The translations under genes were made by a program, and so were the position numbers. The notes below the pieces were generated by a model. The model saw only the letters and a list, made by a program, of their open reading frames with translations. It searched no databases and was not told the origin of the DNA. From the NCBI RefSeq assembly GCF_015645445.1, contig NZ_JADOGI010000073.1, positions 1 to 44,754 of the forward strand: DNA of 44,754 bases. The letters are read 5' to 3'. How positions within the stretch are numbered: position 1 is the stretch's first letter; every line of letters begins with the position of its first letter. This DNA is from Nonomuraea cypriaca. Its GTDB lineage: Bacteria; Actinomycetota; Actinomycetes; Streptosporangiales; Streptosporangiaceae. Shown piece by piece: positions 23,462 through 31,824 of the stretch.

Positions 23462-24222
23462 CCGTGGCGGTAAGAGTCATTCCCTGTCTCGACGTGGACG
23501 CCGGACGCGTCGTCAAGGGCGTCAACTTCGAGAACCTGCGCGACGCGGGCGACCCCGTCGATCTGGCCAGGCGCTACGACGAGGAGGGGGCCGACGAGCT
23601 CACCTTCCTCGACATCACCGCGTCGTCCGGCGAGCGCGAGACCATGCTCGACGTCGTACGCAGGACCGCCGAGCAGGTGTTCATCCCGCTCACCGTGGGC
23701 GGCGGCGTGCGCTCGGTCGAGGACGTCAACCGGCTGCTGCGGGCCGGCGCCGACAAGGTGTCGCTCAACACGGCCGCCATCGCCCGCCCCGAGTTGCTCA
23801 CCGAGGCGTCGCGCAGGTTCGGTGCGCAGTGCATCGTGCTGTCGGTGGACGCCCGCCGGGCGGCGGGCACCGCGAGCGGGTTCGAGGTGACCACCCACGG
23901 CGGGCGGCGCGGCACCGGGATCGACGCCGTGGAGTGGGCCGCCAGGGGCGAGGAGCTGGGCGTGGGCGAGATCCTGCTCAACTCGATGGACGGCGACGGC
24001 ACACTCGACGGTTACGACCTGGAGATGCTGCGCGCGGTCCGGGCGGCGGTGCGGGTCCCGGTGATCGCCAGCGGGGGGGCCGGGCGCCTGGAGGACTTCG
24101 CCCCCGCGGTCGCGGCGGGCGCCGACGCCGTACTCGCGGCCAGCGTGCTGCACTTCGGGACACTGAAGATCGCCGAGATCAAGGACGCGCTGGCAGCCGC
24201 GGGCCACCCGGTGCGGCTGTGA
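23458..24222 (+). CDS. hisF: Imidazole glycerol phosphate synthase cyclase subunit
   Basis: 254 residues, (beta/alpha)8 barrel. With HisH it converts PRFAR and ammonia to imidazole-glycerol phosphate and AICAR. Catalytic Asp12 is in IPCLDVDAGRVVKG; the second Asp is in VLSVDARR; phosphate-binding loops VGGGVRSVEDV and IASGGAGRLEDF are present. Start overlaps the rid gene stop (ATGA). It is the last gene of the main his operon, followed by a strong hairpin. Confidence 0.97.
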   Translation: MTVAVRVIPCLDVDAGRVVKGVNFENLRDAGDPVDLARRYDEEGADELTFLDITASSGERETMLDVVRRTAEQVFIPLTVGGGVRSVEDVNRLLRAGADKVSLNTAAIARPELLTEASRRFGAQCIVLSVDARRAAGTASGFEVTTHGGRRGTGIDAVEWAARGEELGVGEILLNSMDGDGTLDGYDLEMLRAVRAAVRVPVIASGGAGRLEDFAPAVAAGADAVLAASVLHFGTLKIAEIKDALAAAGHPVRL

Positions 24223-24233
24223 CCACCCCGGCC

Positions 24234-24263
24234 GGGGCATCCCCACGCCCGTGGGGATGTCCC
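24234..24263. terminator. Bidirectional terminator hairpin between hisF and the GS-family gene
   Basis: CATCCCCACG-CC-CGTGGGGATG gives a perfect 10-bp stem (24238-24247 with 24250-24259), extendable to about 14 bp with one G-U pair. It lies in the 48-bp gap between two convergent genes. The palindrome resembles actinobacterial type I-E CRISPR repeats in style, but it is single. Confidence 0.75.
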
Positions 24264-24270
24264 GAGGCGG

Positions 24271-25632
24271 TCAGAACACCCGCAGGTGGTTGAACAGCTC
24301 GTACGACACGTCCTTGGCGGCGAACGCGGCCGCCTCGGAGCGCTTCACGGTCAGGTACGCGCTGCGCCGCAGCGGTCCGAGCGCCTCCATGAGCACCTCG
24401 TCCGCCTCCAGCGCGTCCAGCGCCTCGTCCAGCGAGGACGGCAGGCGCGGGTAGAGGCCCGGCCGCGTGTCCGGGTCGACGTCCACGGGCGTGCCGGGGT
24501 CGAGCTTGCGCCGGATGCCGTCCAGGCCGGCGTGGATGACGGCTCCGAGCGACAGGTAGGGGTTCGCCGACGAGTCCGACGGTTTCAGTTCCAGGTTGGG
24601 CTCGCCGCTCTCGCCGAGGGGTGAGCACAGGCGTACCGCGGCCTCTCGGTTGTCGGGGCCGTGCACGGCGTACGCGCCCGCCCACGCGCGCGGCGTCAGC
24701 CGGCGGAAGCTGTTGACGCTGCCGCAGGTCAGCGCGGTCAGGGCGGGCAGGTGGGCGATGAGGCCGCCGATGAACCCGTCGCGGGCGTCGCTGTCGCCGG
24801 CGAAGACGTTCTGTGAGTCGCTCCACAGCGACAGGTGCAGGTGGGCGCCGTTGCCGGCCTGGTCGGCCAGCGGCTTGGGGGCCAGCGTGGCCCACATCTG
24901 CATGCGGGTGGCCACCCCGCGCACGGTCTCGCGGTAGAGGATGTGGTTGTCGGCGGCGCGCAACGCGGGCGCGTGGCGGATGGACAGCTCCTGCTGGCCG
25001 GGGCCGAGCTCCGGGTGGTAGTGCTCGACGCGCAGGCCCTGCGTCTCCAGGGCGCGGATGAGCTTGATCGTGTAGTCGTGGGCCGTGTCGAATCCCGCGC
25101 CGGCGTAGCAGAGCGAGTCGTCCAGCGGCACCAGCCGATCGGGGCCGCCCGCCGGGTCGGGCAGACGGCGGCCGAGGGTGAACTCCGGCTCGAACGCCGC
25201 CACCAGCGTGTAACCGTCGGTGGCGAGGTCGGCGATCGCGTCCTTGAGGAACGTCCGCGCGCAGGCGCCCCACGGCGAGCCGTCCGGCAGGCGCAGGTCG
25301 GACAGCATCGCGGCGGCGCCGGGCGCGTGGGGCAGCGGGACATACGTGGCCGGGTCGGGAACGATGCGGACTTCGCCCACCGGACCCATGTGCTCGACGT
25401 CCTGGAGCTGGTCGAGCATGTTCATCGCCATCATGGCCACCGTGTGCCCGATGCCCGTGTTGAGCCGTTCGGCCAACCGTGACCGGGACGCCGCCTTGCC
25501 ACGAATCACGCCACCGTGGTCGGCGTACAGAAAACGGATCAGCTCGATGCCCTCGAGCTCAGCTCGCTCGAGGATGCGCCGCGCGTGCGGATCGAGCTGA
25601 TTGATCTTGGTGCCGCTCGGGCGATCTCTCAT
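24271..25632 (-). CDS. Glutamine synthetase family ligase (GlnA-like; possibly gamma-glutamyl-amine synthetase)
   Basis: 453 residues with GS N-terminal beta-grasp (about 30-110, FLYADHGGVIRGKAASRS) and catalytic C-terminal domain. Metal-ligand segments are recognisable: FEPEFTL, ELGPGQQELS, NGAHLHLSLW, and SANPYLSLGAVIHAGLDGI. The segment PNLELKPSDSSANPYL differs from canonical GlnA (RCPDPSCNPYL), and the protein lacks the adenylylation-loop style of GSI. It therefore fits the GlnA-like group that glutamylates amines or polyamines (PuuA/GlnA3/GlnA4 relatives) better than ammonia-assimilating GlnA; substrate unproven. ATG 25632 is chosen over an upstream frame start at 25671. Confidence 0.85.
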   Translation of the reverse strand: MRDRPSGTKINQLDPHARRILERAELEGIELIRFLYADHGGVIRGKAASRSRLAERLNTGIGHTVAMMAMNMLDQLQDVEHMGPVGEVRIVPDPATYVPLPHAPGAAAMLSDLRLPDGSPWGACARTFLKDAIADLATDGYTLVAAFEPEFTLGRRLPDPAGGPDRLVPLDDSLCYAGAGFDTAHDYTIKLIRALETQGLRVEHYHPELGPGQQELSIRHAPALRAADNHILYRETVRGVATRMQMWATLAPKPLADQAGNGAHLHLSLWSDSQNVFAGDSDARDGFIGGLIAHLPALTALTCGSVNSFRRLTPRAWAGAYAVHGPDNREAAVRLCSPLGESGEPNLELKPSDSSANPYLSLGAVIHAGLDGIRRKLDPGTPVDVDPDTRPGLYPRLPSSLDEALDALEADEVLMEALGPLRRSAYLTVKRSEAAAFAAKDVSYELFNHLRVF

Positions 25633-25693
25633 TCTGCCTGCGTAACACGATCTGGCAGCGCGGGGAAGCATCCAACGCAGACAGAACCATCCG

Positions 25694-25855
25694 TCAGGTC
25701 AGAACATTGGAAAAGAACGTGGCCAACTGGTTCGCTCCTGCGAGTATTCCGTCGAACACGCCGGTCACCGCTGCGGCAGCCTCGGTCGGCCGAGTGAACA
25801 GATAGAAGACCACGAACGCGACAGCCACGTAGGTGATCACCTTCTTGACCTGCAT
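25694..25855 (-). CDS. Small single-pass membrane/secreted protein (53 aa)
   Basis: 53 residues starting MQVKKVITYVAVAFVVFYLF, a basic N-terminus plus one hydrophobic helix, followed by an Ala-rich amphipathic tail (TGVFDGILAGANQLATFFS). Similar short proteins with an RPTEAA-like junction are widespread in actinobacteria to my knowledge, function unknown. ATG 25855 is set by a textbook AGGAGG 6 nt upstream. It precedes the GS-family gene by 61 bp on the same strand. Confidence 0.75.
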   Translation of the reverse strand: MQVKKVITYVAVAFVVFYLFTRPTEAAAAVTGVFDGILAGANQLATFFSNVLT

Positions 25856-25913
25856 GGGGGGCCTCCTGCAGTCCATTCCCAGCCGTATATACCCGGATCT
25901 GGGCGATCACTGG

Positions 25914-25930
25914 CATCTTCTGTGAAGATG
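25914..25930. promoter_or_regulatory. Inverted repeat upstream of the 53-aa gene, possible operator
   Basis: CATCTTC-TGT-GAAGATG is a perfect 7-bp inverted repeat with a 3-nt centre, about 60 bp upstream of the 53-aa gene and beside an AT-rich GTATATAC (near 25886-25893) that may be part of its promoter. Fits a dimeric-repressor site or a small hairpin. Confidence 0.4.
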
Positions 25931-26010
25931 TTCATGATCCTAACCGGGGGGCTTCTTTCCTATGCCATGGTAAGGGCAAGAGATCGGGCGTGAGCGCCTG
26001 CCGCGCCGGG

Positions 26011-26089
26011 TTTTGCGCGATAGGGGGCCGCGCGGTGAGCGGCTTCGCACCTTGGGGCCACATGCGCAGGGGTTGCGCGCCTAGGGGTG
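26011..26089. repeat. Three diverged repeats with exact 30-bp period after the TIGR03085 gene
   Basis: Units at 26011, 26041 and 26071 share the pattern (G/T)(G/T)(T/C)T(G/T)CGC(A/G)-N4-GGGG; for example GGCTTCGCACCTTGGGGCC versus GGTTGCGCGCCTAGGGGTG. They begin immediately after the stop of the minus-strand TIGR03085 gene and hold no gene I can support. Confidence 0.45.
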
Positions 26090-26719
26090 CTACACGCCGA
26101 GGGTGGCCTCGCGCAGCCGGTCGGCGGCGTGCGGATCGCCGGTGAGCTCCACGCGGGCGTGCCGCTGCCGCCCGAAGCAGAACATCAGCAGCTCGGCCGC
26201 CCTGCCGGTGACCTCCACCTTGGCGCCGCCCCGCGGCCCGCCGAGCGCCACGCCGCCGCCGAGCCGGTGCAGCACCACGCCCACCGGCGCCCTGCGCAGC
26301 ATCAGCCGGGCGCCCGTGGAGACCCGCTTCCAGATCAGCTGCTCCAGGTCCGGGGGTAGCTCGCGCGGCTCCCACGACGGCTGGGCGCGGCGGACGTCCT
26401 CGTGGTGGACGAACATCTCCAGCGTGTTGACCGCCGCGTCGAGGGCGGGCAGCAGCCCGTAGACGCCGCCCGGCCTGCGTACGAGGCCGACCAGCTCCGG
26501 GTAGGGATGCCGGGTCTTGAGGCCCTCCTGGACCCTGGCGGTGTAGCCGGCCAGCGCGCTGATCGCCACGCCGCCCATCGCGTCCGGCCTGCGTTCGCGC
26601 AGCACCAGGTGAGCGGCCAGGTCATAGGTGTTCCAGCCCGTGCAGAGCGTGGGGGCGTCCGGGCCGAGCCGGTCGAGCACGTCGCACAGCGCGGAGCGTT
26701 CGCCACGAGCGTGAGTCAC
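26090..26719 (-). CDS. TIGR03085-type metal-binding protein (maleylpyruvate isomerase/DinB-like fold)
   Basis: 209 residues. The N-terminal four-helix region has CTGWNTYDLAAHLVLRERRP and, later, LEMFVHHEDVRRAQP, the two histidine-bearing segments typical of mycothiol-dependent maleylpyruvate isomerase N-terminal/DinB-like proteins; a C-terminal SCP-2-like beta segment (VEVTGRAAELLMFCFGR) follows. Such proteins often act in mycothiol-dependent detoxification, but the TIGR03085 group has no defined reaction. GTG 26719 gives the canonical start VTHARGERSALC. It stands divergent from the ABC exporter genes, 88 bp away. Confidence 0.82.
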   Translation of the reverse strand: MTHARGERSALCDVLDRLGPDAPTLCTGWNTYDLAAHLVLRERRPDAMGGVAISALAGYTARVQEGLKTRHPYPELVGLVRRPGGVYGLLPALDAAVNTLEMFVHHEDVRRAQPSWEPRELPPDLEQLIWKRVSTGARLMLRRAPVGVVLHRLGGGVALGGPRGGAKVEVTGRAAELLMFCFGRQRHARVELTGDPHAADRLREATLGV

Positions 26720-26807
26720 GTGGACCACCCTACCCGTGGGAATAACCGGTTGATCAGCCGTGATAGTGACATAGGTACATAAGTCATCTTGAAGGGAATC
26801 CACCCGA

Positions 26808-28637
26808 GTGGCGAGCAAGGTCACCTCGGCCGTAATGCGTCAAGGGCTGCGTGTCCTTGGGGTGGCCATTCGCACGGAGAAGAAGGTGTTCACGCTGGCG
26901 GTGCTCGCCAGCGCGGTCTACGGCGGCATGACCGTGGCGTCCGCCTGGGCGCTCGGCTGGGCCACGGAGAACGTGGTGCTGCCCACGTTCGCGGACGGCC
27001 AGGTCGCCGCGGGCACATTGTGGACGGGTGCGTTACTGATCCTCGGCGCGGCGTTGCTCAAGGCGCTCGGCGTGGCCGGGCGCCGCATCCTCGCCGGCGT
27101 CATGCAGTTCCGCATGCAGGCCAGGTCACGCAGGGACGTGACCAAGCAGTACCTGCGGCTGCCGCTGTCGTGGCACCACCGGCACCCGACCGGTCAGTTG
27201 CTCTCGAACGCCAGTGCCGACGCCGAGGCCGCCTGGGCGCCGCTCGCGCCGCTGCCGATGGCCGTGGGCGTGATCGTCATGCTGTTCACCGCCGCCGTCG
27301 CCATGCTGTTCACGGACCTGGTGCTGGCGACGGTAGGTTTCCTGATTTTTCCGGCTATCGCCGTACTTAATCTTGTTTATCAGCGGAAGCTGAGCCCGCT
27401 CGCCACCCGCGCGCAGCAGTTGCGCGCCGAGGTCAGCGAGATCGCGCACGAGAGCTTCGACGGCGCGCTCGTCGTCAAGACCCTCGGCAGGGAGGACCTG
27501 GAGACCGAGCGGTTCCAGCGGCGCGCCCACGAACTGCGCGACGCCAACATCGCGGTCGGCCGGGTTCGCGGGCTGTTCGACCCGATGCTGGAGGCGCTGC
27601 CCACGATCGGTGTGCTCGCGGTGCTGGCCGTCGGCGCGACGCGCCTGTCCACGGGCTCGATCGACTCCGGCGACCTGGTGCAGGTCGCCTATCTGTTCAC
27701 GCTGCTGGCCTTCCCGATCAGGGCGCTGGGCTGGGTGCTGGCCGAGCTGCCGCGCAGCGTCGTCGGCTGGCAGCGGGTGCAGGCCGTGCTCGAGGCGACG
27801 GGCTCCATGGAGTACGGCTCGGCCGCCCAGTCGTCCGCCGGGCCGGCCCGGCTGGAGGCAGACGGCGTCTCGTACGCCTACGGCGAGGCCGAGGTGCTGC
27901 ACGACGTCACCTTCGGCGTGCCGGCCGGCCGTACCATCGCCCTGGTCGGGCCCACCGGCTCCGGCAAGTCCACGCTGGTGCAACTGCTCGTCAGGCTGGT
28001 CGACCCCGGCTCGGGCCGGGTCCTGCTCGACGGCGTCGACCTGCGGGAGCTGGCCTACGGCGAGATCGCCGCGTCGGTGGCGCTGGTGCCGCAGCAGACG
28101 TTCCTGTTCGACGACACCGTGCGCGGCAACGTCGCGCTCGGGGTCGACGCCGGCGACGAGGAGGTGTGGGCCGCGCTGCGGCTGGCGCAGGCCGACGGGT
28201 TCGTCGGCAGGCTCGCCGACGGGCTCGGCACGCGGGTCGGCGAGCGCGGCACGTCGCTGTCCGGTGGCCAGCGCCAGCGCATCGCCCTGGCCCGCGCGGT
28301 CGTGCGCCGGCCGCGCCTGCTCATACTCGACGACGCCACCTCCAGCGTGGACCCCCAGGTTGAGGCCAGGATCCTGTACGGGCTCCGCGACGCGGCCGAG
28401 GCGTCGACCGTCGTGGTGGTCGCCTACAGGATGGCCACCATCGCGCTCGCCGACGAGGTGGTCTACCTGGACCACGGCCGGATCGTGGACCGCGGACCGC
28501 ACGAGGAGCTGATCGGCCGCTGCGCCGGCTACCGGAACCTCGTCACCGCCTACGAGCGCGAGGAGGCCGAGCGGGCGGCCATCGACGTGCCCGCGGACGA
28601 ACGGGTGGAAGAAGAGGAAGAAGAGGTCAGCGCATGA
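26808..28637 (+). CDS. ABC exporter half-transporter with degenerate NBD (heterodimer subunit 1)
   Basis: 609 residues: six-helix exporter membrane domain (about 20-330), then NBD (about 345-585). Walker A is GPTGSGKST, signature LSGGQ is canonical, but the Walker B region reads LLILDDATSSVD, so Asp509 replaces the catalytic Glu, and the H-loop is VAYRMAT with Tyr540 in place of His. This half therefore contributes the non-hydrolytic site and a good signature to its partner. GTG start 26808. The C-terminus is acidic (VEEEEEEVSA). The stop overlaps the next gene's ATG (ATGA). Substrate unknown; the family includes multidrug and lipid exporters. Confidence 0.92.
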   Translation: MASKVTSAVMRQGLRVLGVAIRTEKKVFTLAVLASAVYGGMTVASAWALGWATENVVLPTFADGQVAAGTLWTGALLILGAALLKALGVAGRRILAGVMQFRMQARSRRDVTKQYLRLPLSWHHRHPTGQLLSNASADAEAAWAPLAPLPMAVGVIVMLFTAAVAMLFTDLVLATVGFLIFPAIAVLNLVYQRKLSPLATRAQQLRAEVSEIAHESFDGALVVKTLGREDLETERFQRRAHELRDANIAVGRVRGLFDPMLEALPTIGVLAVLAVGATRLSTGSIDSGDLVQVAYLFTLLAFPIRALGWVLAELPRSVVGWQRVQAVLEATGSMEYGSAAQSSAGPARLEADGVSYAYGEAEVLHDVTFGVPAGRTIALVGPTGSGKSTLVQLLVRLVDPGSGRVLLDGVDLRELAYGEIAASVALVPQQTFLFDDTVRGNVALGVDAGDEEVWAALRLAQADGFVGRLADGLGTRVGERGTSLSGGQRQRIALARAVVRRPRLLILDDATSSVDPQVEARILYGLRDAAEASTVVVVAYRMATIALADEVVYLDHGRIVDRGPHEELIGRCAGYRNLVTAYEREEAERAAIDVPADERVEEEEEEVSA

Positions 28638-30415
28638 CGGCGCAGAGCATCAGGGCGAACTCGGAACGTTCCGCGCTGGCCACCATCCGGCAGGGGCTCT
28701 CGTTCACGCCGGAGTTCCGCAAGGGCCTGGCGGTCACGTTGCTGCTGGCCGTCGTCGCGACCGTCGGCAAGATCATCGTGCCGATCGCGGTGCAGCAGAC
28801 GATCGACACGGGACTCAAGGACGGCACTCCGGACATCCCCTACATCACTTCGGCCGTGCTGGTGTGCGCGGCGGCGGTGCTGCTGACGGCGCTGTCCGCG
28901 TACGTCATGAACGTCCGCCTCTACAAGGCGACCGAATCCTCCCTGGCCACCCTGCGCGTACGCGGGTTCCGGCACGTGCACGACCTGTCGGTGCTCACCC
29001 AGAACACCGAACGCCGCGGCGCCCTCGTCTCACGCGTCACGAACGACATCGACCAGATCAGCAACTTCATGCAGTGGGGCGGGCTGATGATCATTGTGTC
29101 GTTCGGCCAGCTGTTCGTGGCCACGGTGCTCATGTTCGTCTACTCCTGGCAGCTCACGCTGCTGGTCTGGGCCTGCTTCGTCCCGCTGCTGATCGCCCTG
29201 CCGCGGTTCCAGCGGCTGCTGTCGCGGGCGTACACGGTCGTGCGCGAGCGCACCGGCGACATGCTGGCCGCGGTCAGCGAGTCCGTCGTCGGCGCGGCCG
29301 TCATCCGCGCGTACGCCTCGGAGCGGCGTACCGCGGAGCGCATCGACCACACCGTGAACGCCAACCGGAGCGCCCAGATCAGGGCGCAGACCATCGTCGG
29401 CTTCGTCTTCCCGCTGACCGAGATCGTGGCCGCCGTCGCCATCGCCGGCATCGTGCTGCTCGGCGTGCGGCTCGGCCTGTCGGGCGGCATCTCGCAGGGG
29501 CAGCTCGTGGCGTTCCTGTTCCTGGTCACGCTGTTCGTCTCGCCGCTCCAGACCGCCACCGAGGTGCTGAACGAGGCCCAGAACGCGGTCGCGGGCTGGC
29601 GCCGCATCCTCGGCGTCCTCGACACCCCGCCCGACGTGGCCGACCCCGGCGAGCAGGGCGTCGGCCTGCCCCGTGGCCCCATCTCGGTCGCCTTCGAGGA
29701 CGTCCACTTCTCCTACCCGGGCGGCGTGCCCGTGCTCCACGAGATCACGCTCCGGATCCCGCCCCGTTCGCGCATCGCGGTGGTGGGGGAGACGGGCTCG
29801 GGCAAGACCACGTTCGCCAAGCTCCTGACCCGGCTCATGGACCCGGTCTCGGGCCGGGTCACCGTGGACGGCCACGACCTGCGCGACGTCCGCTTCTCCT
29901 CGCTGCGCGAGCGCATCGTCATGGTGCCGCAGGACGGCTTCCTGTTCGACGGGACGCTGGAGGAGAACGTCCGCTACGGCAAGCCGTCGGCCGTCACCGA
30001 GGAGATCGAGCTGGCGATGACCGAGCTGGGCCTGGCCGACTGGGTGGAGGGCCTGCCGGGCGGTCTCGACACGCCCGTCGGCCAGCGCGGCGAGTCGCTG
30101 TCGGCGGGCGAGCGCCAGCTCGTCGCCCTGGCCCGCGCCTACCTCGCCGACCCCGACCTGCTCCTCCTCGACGAGGCCACCTCGGCGGTGGACCCCGCCA
30201 CGGAGGTACGGCTCGCCCGCGCCCTGGAAGGCGTCACCAGGGGCCGCACCGCCATCTCGATCGCGCACCGGCTCTCCACGGCGGAGAACGCCGACGAGGT
30301 GCTGGTGTTCGACTCCGGCCGGCTCGTGCAGCGCGGCCCGCACGCCGAACTGGTCAAGGAGCCCGGCGTGTACGCCGGCCTGCACGCCTCCTGGATCTCG
30401 GCCGCGCACTCCTGA
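28634..30415 (+). CDS. ABC exporter half-transporter with canonical NBD (heterodimer subunit 2)
   Basis: 593 residues: membrane domain (about 30-325) and NBD (about 345-580). Walker A GETGSGKTT, Walker B LLLLDEATSAVD with catalytic Glu514 and H-loop IAHRLST with His545 are canonical, but the signature is LSAGE rather than LSGGQ. Together with subunit 1 this gives one competent ATP site (its own Walker motifs plus LSGGQ of the partner) and one degenerate site, as in TM287/288- or BmrCD-type heterodimers. Overlaps the upstream gene by ATGA. It converges on the anti-sigma gene with 3 bp between stops; TGACC-ATCA-GGTCA (30413-30426) forms a small hairpin over both stops. Confidence 0.93.
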   Translation: MTAQSIRANSERSALATIRQGLSFTPEFRKGLAVTLLLAVVATVGKIIVPIAVQQTIDTGLKDGTPDIPYITSAVLVCAAAVLLTALSAYVMNVRLYKATESSLATLRVRGFRHVHDLSVLTQNTERRGALVSRVTNDIDQISNFMQWGGLMIIVSFGQLFVATVLMFVYSWQLTLLVWACFVPLLIALPRFQRLLSRAYTVVRERTGDMLAAVSESVVGAAVIRAYASERRTAERIDHTVNANRSAQIRAQTIVGFVFPLTEIVAAVAIAGIVLLGVRLGLSGGISQGQLVAFLFLVTLFVSPLQTATEVLNEAQNAVAGWRRILGVLDTPPDVADPGEQGVGLPRGPISVAFEDVHFSYPGGVPVLHEITLRIPPRSRIAVVGETGSGKTTFAKLLTRLMDPVSGRVTVDGHDLRDVRFSSLRERIVMVPQDGFLFDGTLEENVRYGKPSAVTEEIELAMTELGLADWVEGLPGGLDTPVGQRGESLSAGERQLVALARAYLADPDLLLLDEATSAVDPATEVRLARALEGVTRGRTAISIAHRLSTAENADEVLVFDSGRLVQRGPHAELVKEPGVYAGLHASWISAAHS

Positions 30416-30418
30416 CCA

Positions 30419-30808
30419 TCAGGTCACGCGCCCGGCGAAGGTCACGGTGGTGCCACCCGGCCCCGACACGATGGTGAGGTCGTCGCACAGCGTGCGAGTC
30501 AGCCACAACCCCCGCCCGCGGTGGTCGAGCACCGCGGGCGGGGGCCGGTCGCCGGTCCACCCCGGCGGCAGCCCGGGCCCGTGGTCGGTGATCTCGCACC
30601 ACAGCCGCCCCTCGTACGACCACAACCGCAACCGGCCGTGCCCGCCACCGTGCAGCACCGCGTTCGCGCTGATCTCGTTGACCGCCAGCACGAAGTCCTC
30701 CAGGAACGGTCCTGCGAGCCCCTCGCGGGCGGCGTGCTCCGCGACGGCCCCCCGCAGCATGGCGAGGCGCCCCCGCGCGAAGCTCACGTGGAGTACCTGC
30801 CTACGCAC
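30419..30808 (-). CDS. Anti-sigma-factor-type serine kinase / HATPase (RsbW/SpoIIAB-like)
   Basis: 129 residues of a GHKL ATPase: N-box AVNEISANAVLHGG, G1-box ITDHGPGLPP and G2-type loop GRGLWLTRTL. RsbW-like proteins bind a sigma factor and phosphorylate a STAS antagonist. GTG 30808 gives the usual compact length; GGAG lies about 10 nt upstream. The divergent STAS gene 246 bp away is the natural partner candidate. No sigma gene is adjacent, so the target is unknown. Confidence 0.82.
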   Translation of the reverse strand: MRRQVLHVSFARGRLAMLRGAVAEHAAREGLAGPFLEDFVLAVNEISANAVLHGGGHGRLRLWSYEGRLWCEITDHGPGLPPGWTGDRPPPAVLDHRGRGLWLTRTLCDDLTIVSGPGGTTVTFAGRVT

Positions 30809-31054
30809 AGGTAGTGATCTCCATCTGCTGAAATTACCGCGTTCCGACCCATCACGTAGCGCATTCTCGGTAAAACCCACCGTGACGCGATGCTGACAGG
30901 TGTACCTTTTCAGCGGGGCCGCAGGAGATCGCTCCCGCGGCGGCAAAACGCCTCTTCCTCGCCCTTTCATGGGAGCACGCCTCTGCGGGGAGTGGCCACG
31001 GGGAGCATGAGCCGGGGGAACGCGGGGCTTGCACCCGCGGGGGAGGTAGAGGGC

Positions 31055-31396
31055 ATGAGCGTGGATGTGCTGGAGATGACGTGGAGCCGGCATGGTGAGC
31101 TCGTGGTGGTCACCCTGACCGGCGAGGTGGACGCGGATAACGTGTCCCAGGTCCGGAAATGTCTCGATGAGGCGGTGGCGGCGCACGGCCCCAGGCTGGT
31201 GGTCGACCTTACGGGGCTGACCTTCATCGACACCACCGGTCTCGGCGTCCTGGTGCGCCAGTTGGCCACATTGCGCGACAGGGACGGCACGATGGCCCTG
31301 GTGGCGCCGGACGGTCAGGTGCTGCGGCGGCTGCGCCGTACCAACCTGGCGCCGCTGTTCCCCATCTATGACACGCTCTCCGATGCCCTGACCTGA
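31055..31396 (+). CDS. STAS-domain anti-sigma factor antagonist (RsbV/SpoIIAA-like)
   Basis: 113 residues forming one STAS domain: VVVTLTGEVDADNV, then LVVDLTGLTFIDTTGLGVLV. In SpoIIAA/RsbV the phosphorylated residue is the second Ser of DSSG; here the motif is DTTG, so Thr61 would be the phosphosite. Unphosphorylated STAS proteins release sigma factors from RsbW-type kinases. ATG 31055 has GGGGGAGG about 9 nt upstream. It lies divergent to a matching kinase, and hisI follows 62 bp downstream on the same strand. Confidence 0.9.
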   Translation: MSVDVLEMTWSRHGELVVVTLTGEVDADNVSQVRKCLDEAVAAHGPRLVVDLTGLTFIDTTGLGVLVRQLATLRDRDGTMALVAPDGQVLRRLRRTNLAPLFPIYDTLSDALT

Positions 31397-31458
31397 CTTC
31401 CCGGGCGTCCTGGCCGCCGGTCGTGCCGGCGCGAGGGGCGCCCAGGTGAGCTGGTTGA

Positions 31459-31815
31459 ATGGACGGCATGTCCCTTGACCCCGGGATCGCCGCCCGGTTG
31501 AAGCGCAACCCCGAGGGCCTCGTGCCCGCGATCGCGCAGCAGTACGACACCGGCGAGGTGCTCATGCTGGCCTGGATGAACGACGAGGCGCTGCATCGGA
31601 CGCTCACCACCGGCAGGGCCACCTACTGGTCACGCAGCAGGTCCGAGCTCTGGGTGAAGGGCGACACCTCGGGGCACGTCCAGCACGTCAAGGCCGTGGC
31701 GCTCGACTGCGACGGCGACACCGTCCTGGTCAAGGTCGACCAGGTCGGCGCGGCGTGCCACACGGGCGACCACACGTGCTTCGACGCCGCCCCACTCGAG
31801 ATCCCGGTCGGCTGA
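31459..31815 (+). CDS. hisI: Phosphoribosyl-AMP cyclohydrolase
   Basis: 118 residues, the cyclohydrolase alone, without the HisE domain, as usual in actinobacteria. It opens the adenine ring of PR-AMP. Zn/Mg-binding residues are in DCDGDTVLVKVDQVG and GAACHTGDHTCF; TYWSRSRSELWVKG is a hallmark. ATG 31459 has AGGTGAG 8 nt upstream; an ATG at 31468 is possible. It is separated from the main his operon by about 7.2 kb and begins the trp-associated block. Confidence 0.95.
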   Translation: MDGMSLDPGIAARLKRNPEGLVPAIAQQYDTGEVLMLAWMNDEALHRTLTTGRATYWSRSRSELWVKGDTSGHVQHVKAVALDCDGDTVLVKVDQVGAACHTGDHTCFDAAPLEIPVG

Positions 31816-31824
31816 GGCGCTCCG

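Noticed and set aside
24234..24263. Palindrome resembling a type I-E CRISPR repeat
   Set aside because: Only one copy, no spacers and no cas genes nearby; its position between two convergent stops explains it as a terminator.
30809..31054. SigB-type promoter between the anti-sigma and STAS genes
   Set aside because: GTTT and GGGT words occur on the minus strand but their spacing (about 20 nt) does not fit the usual 14-16 nt.
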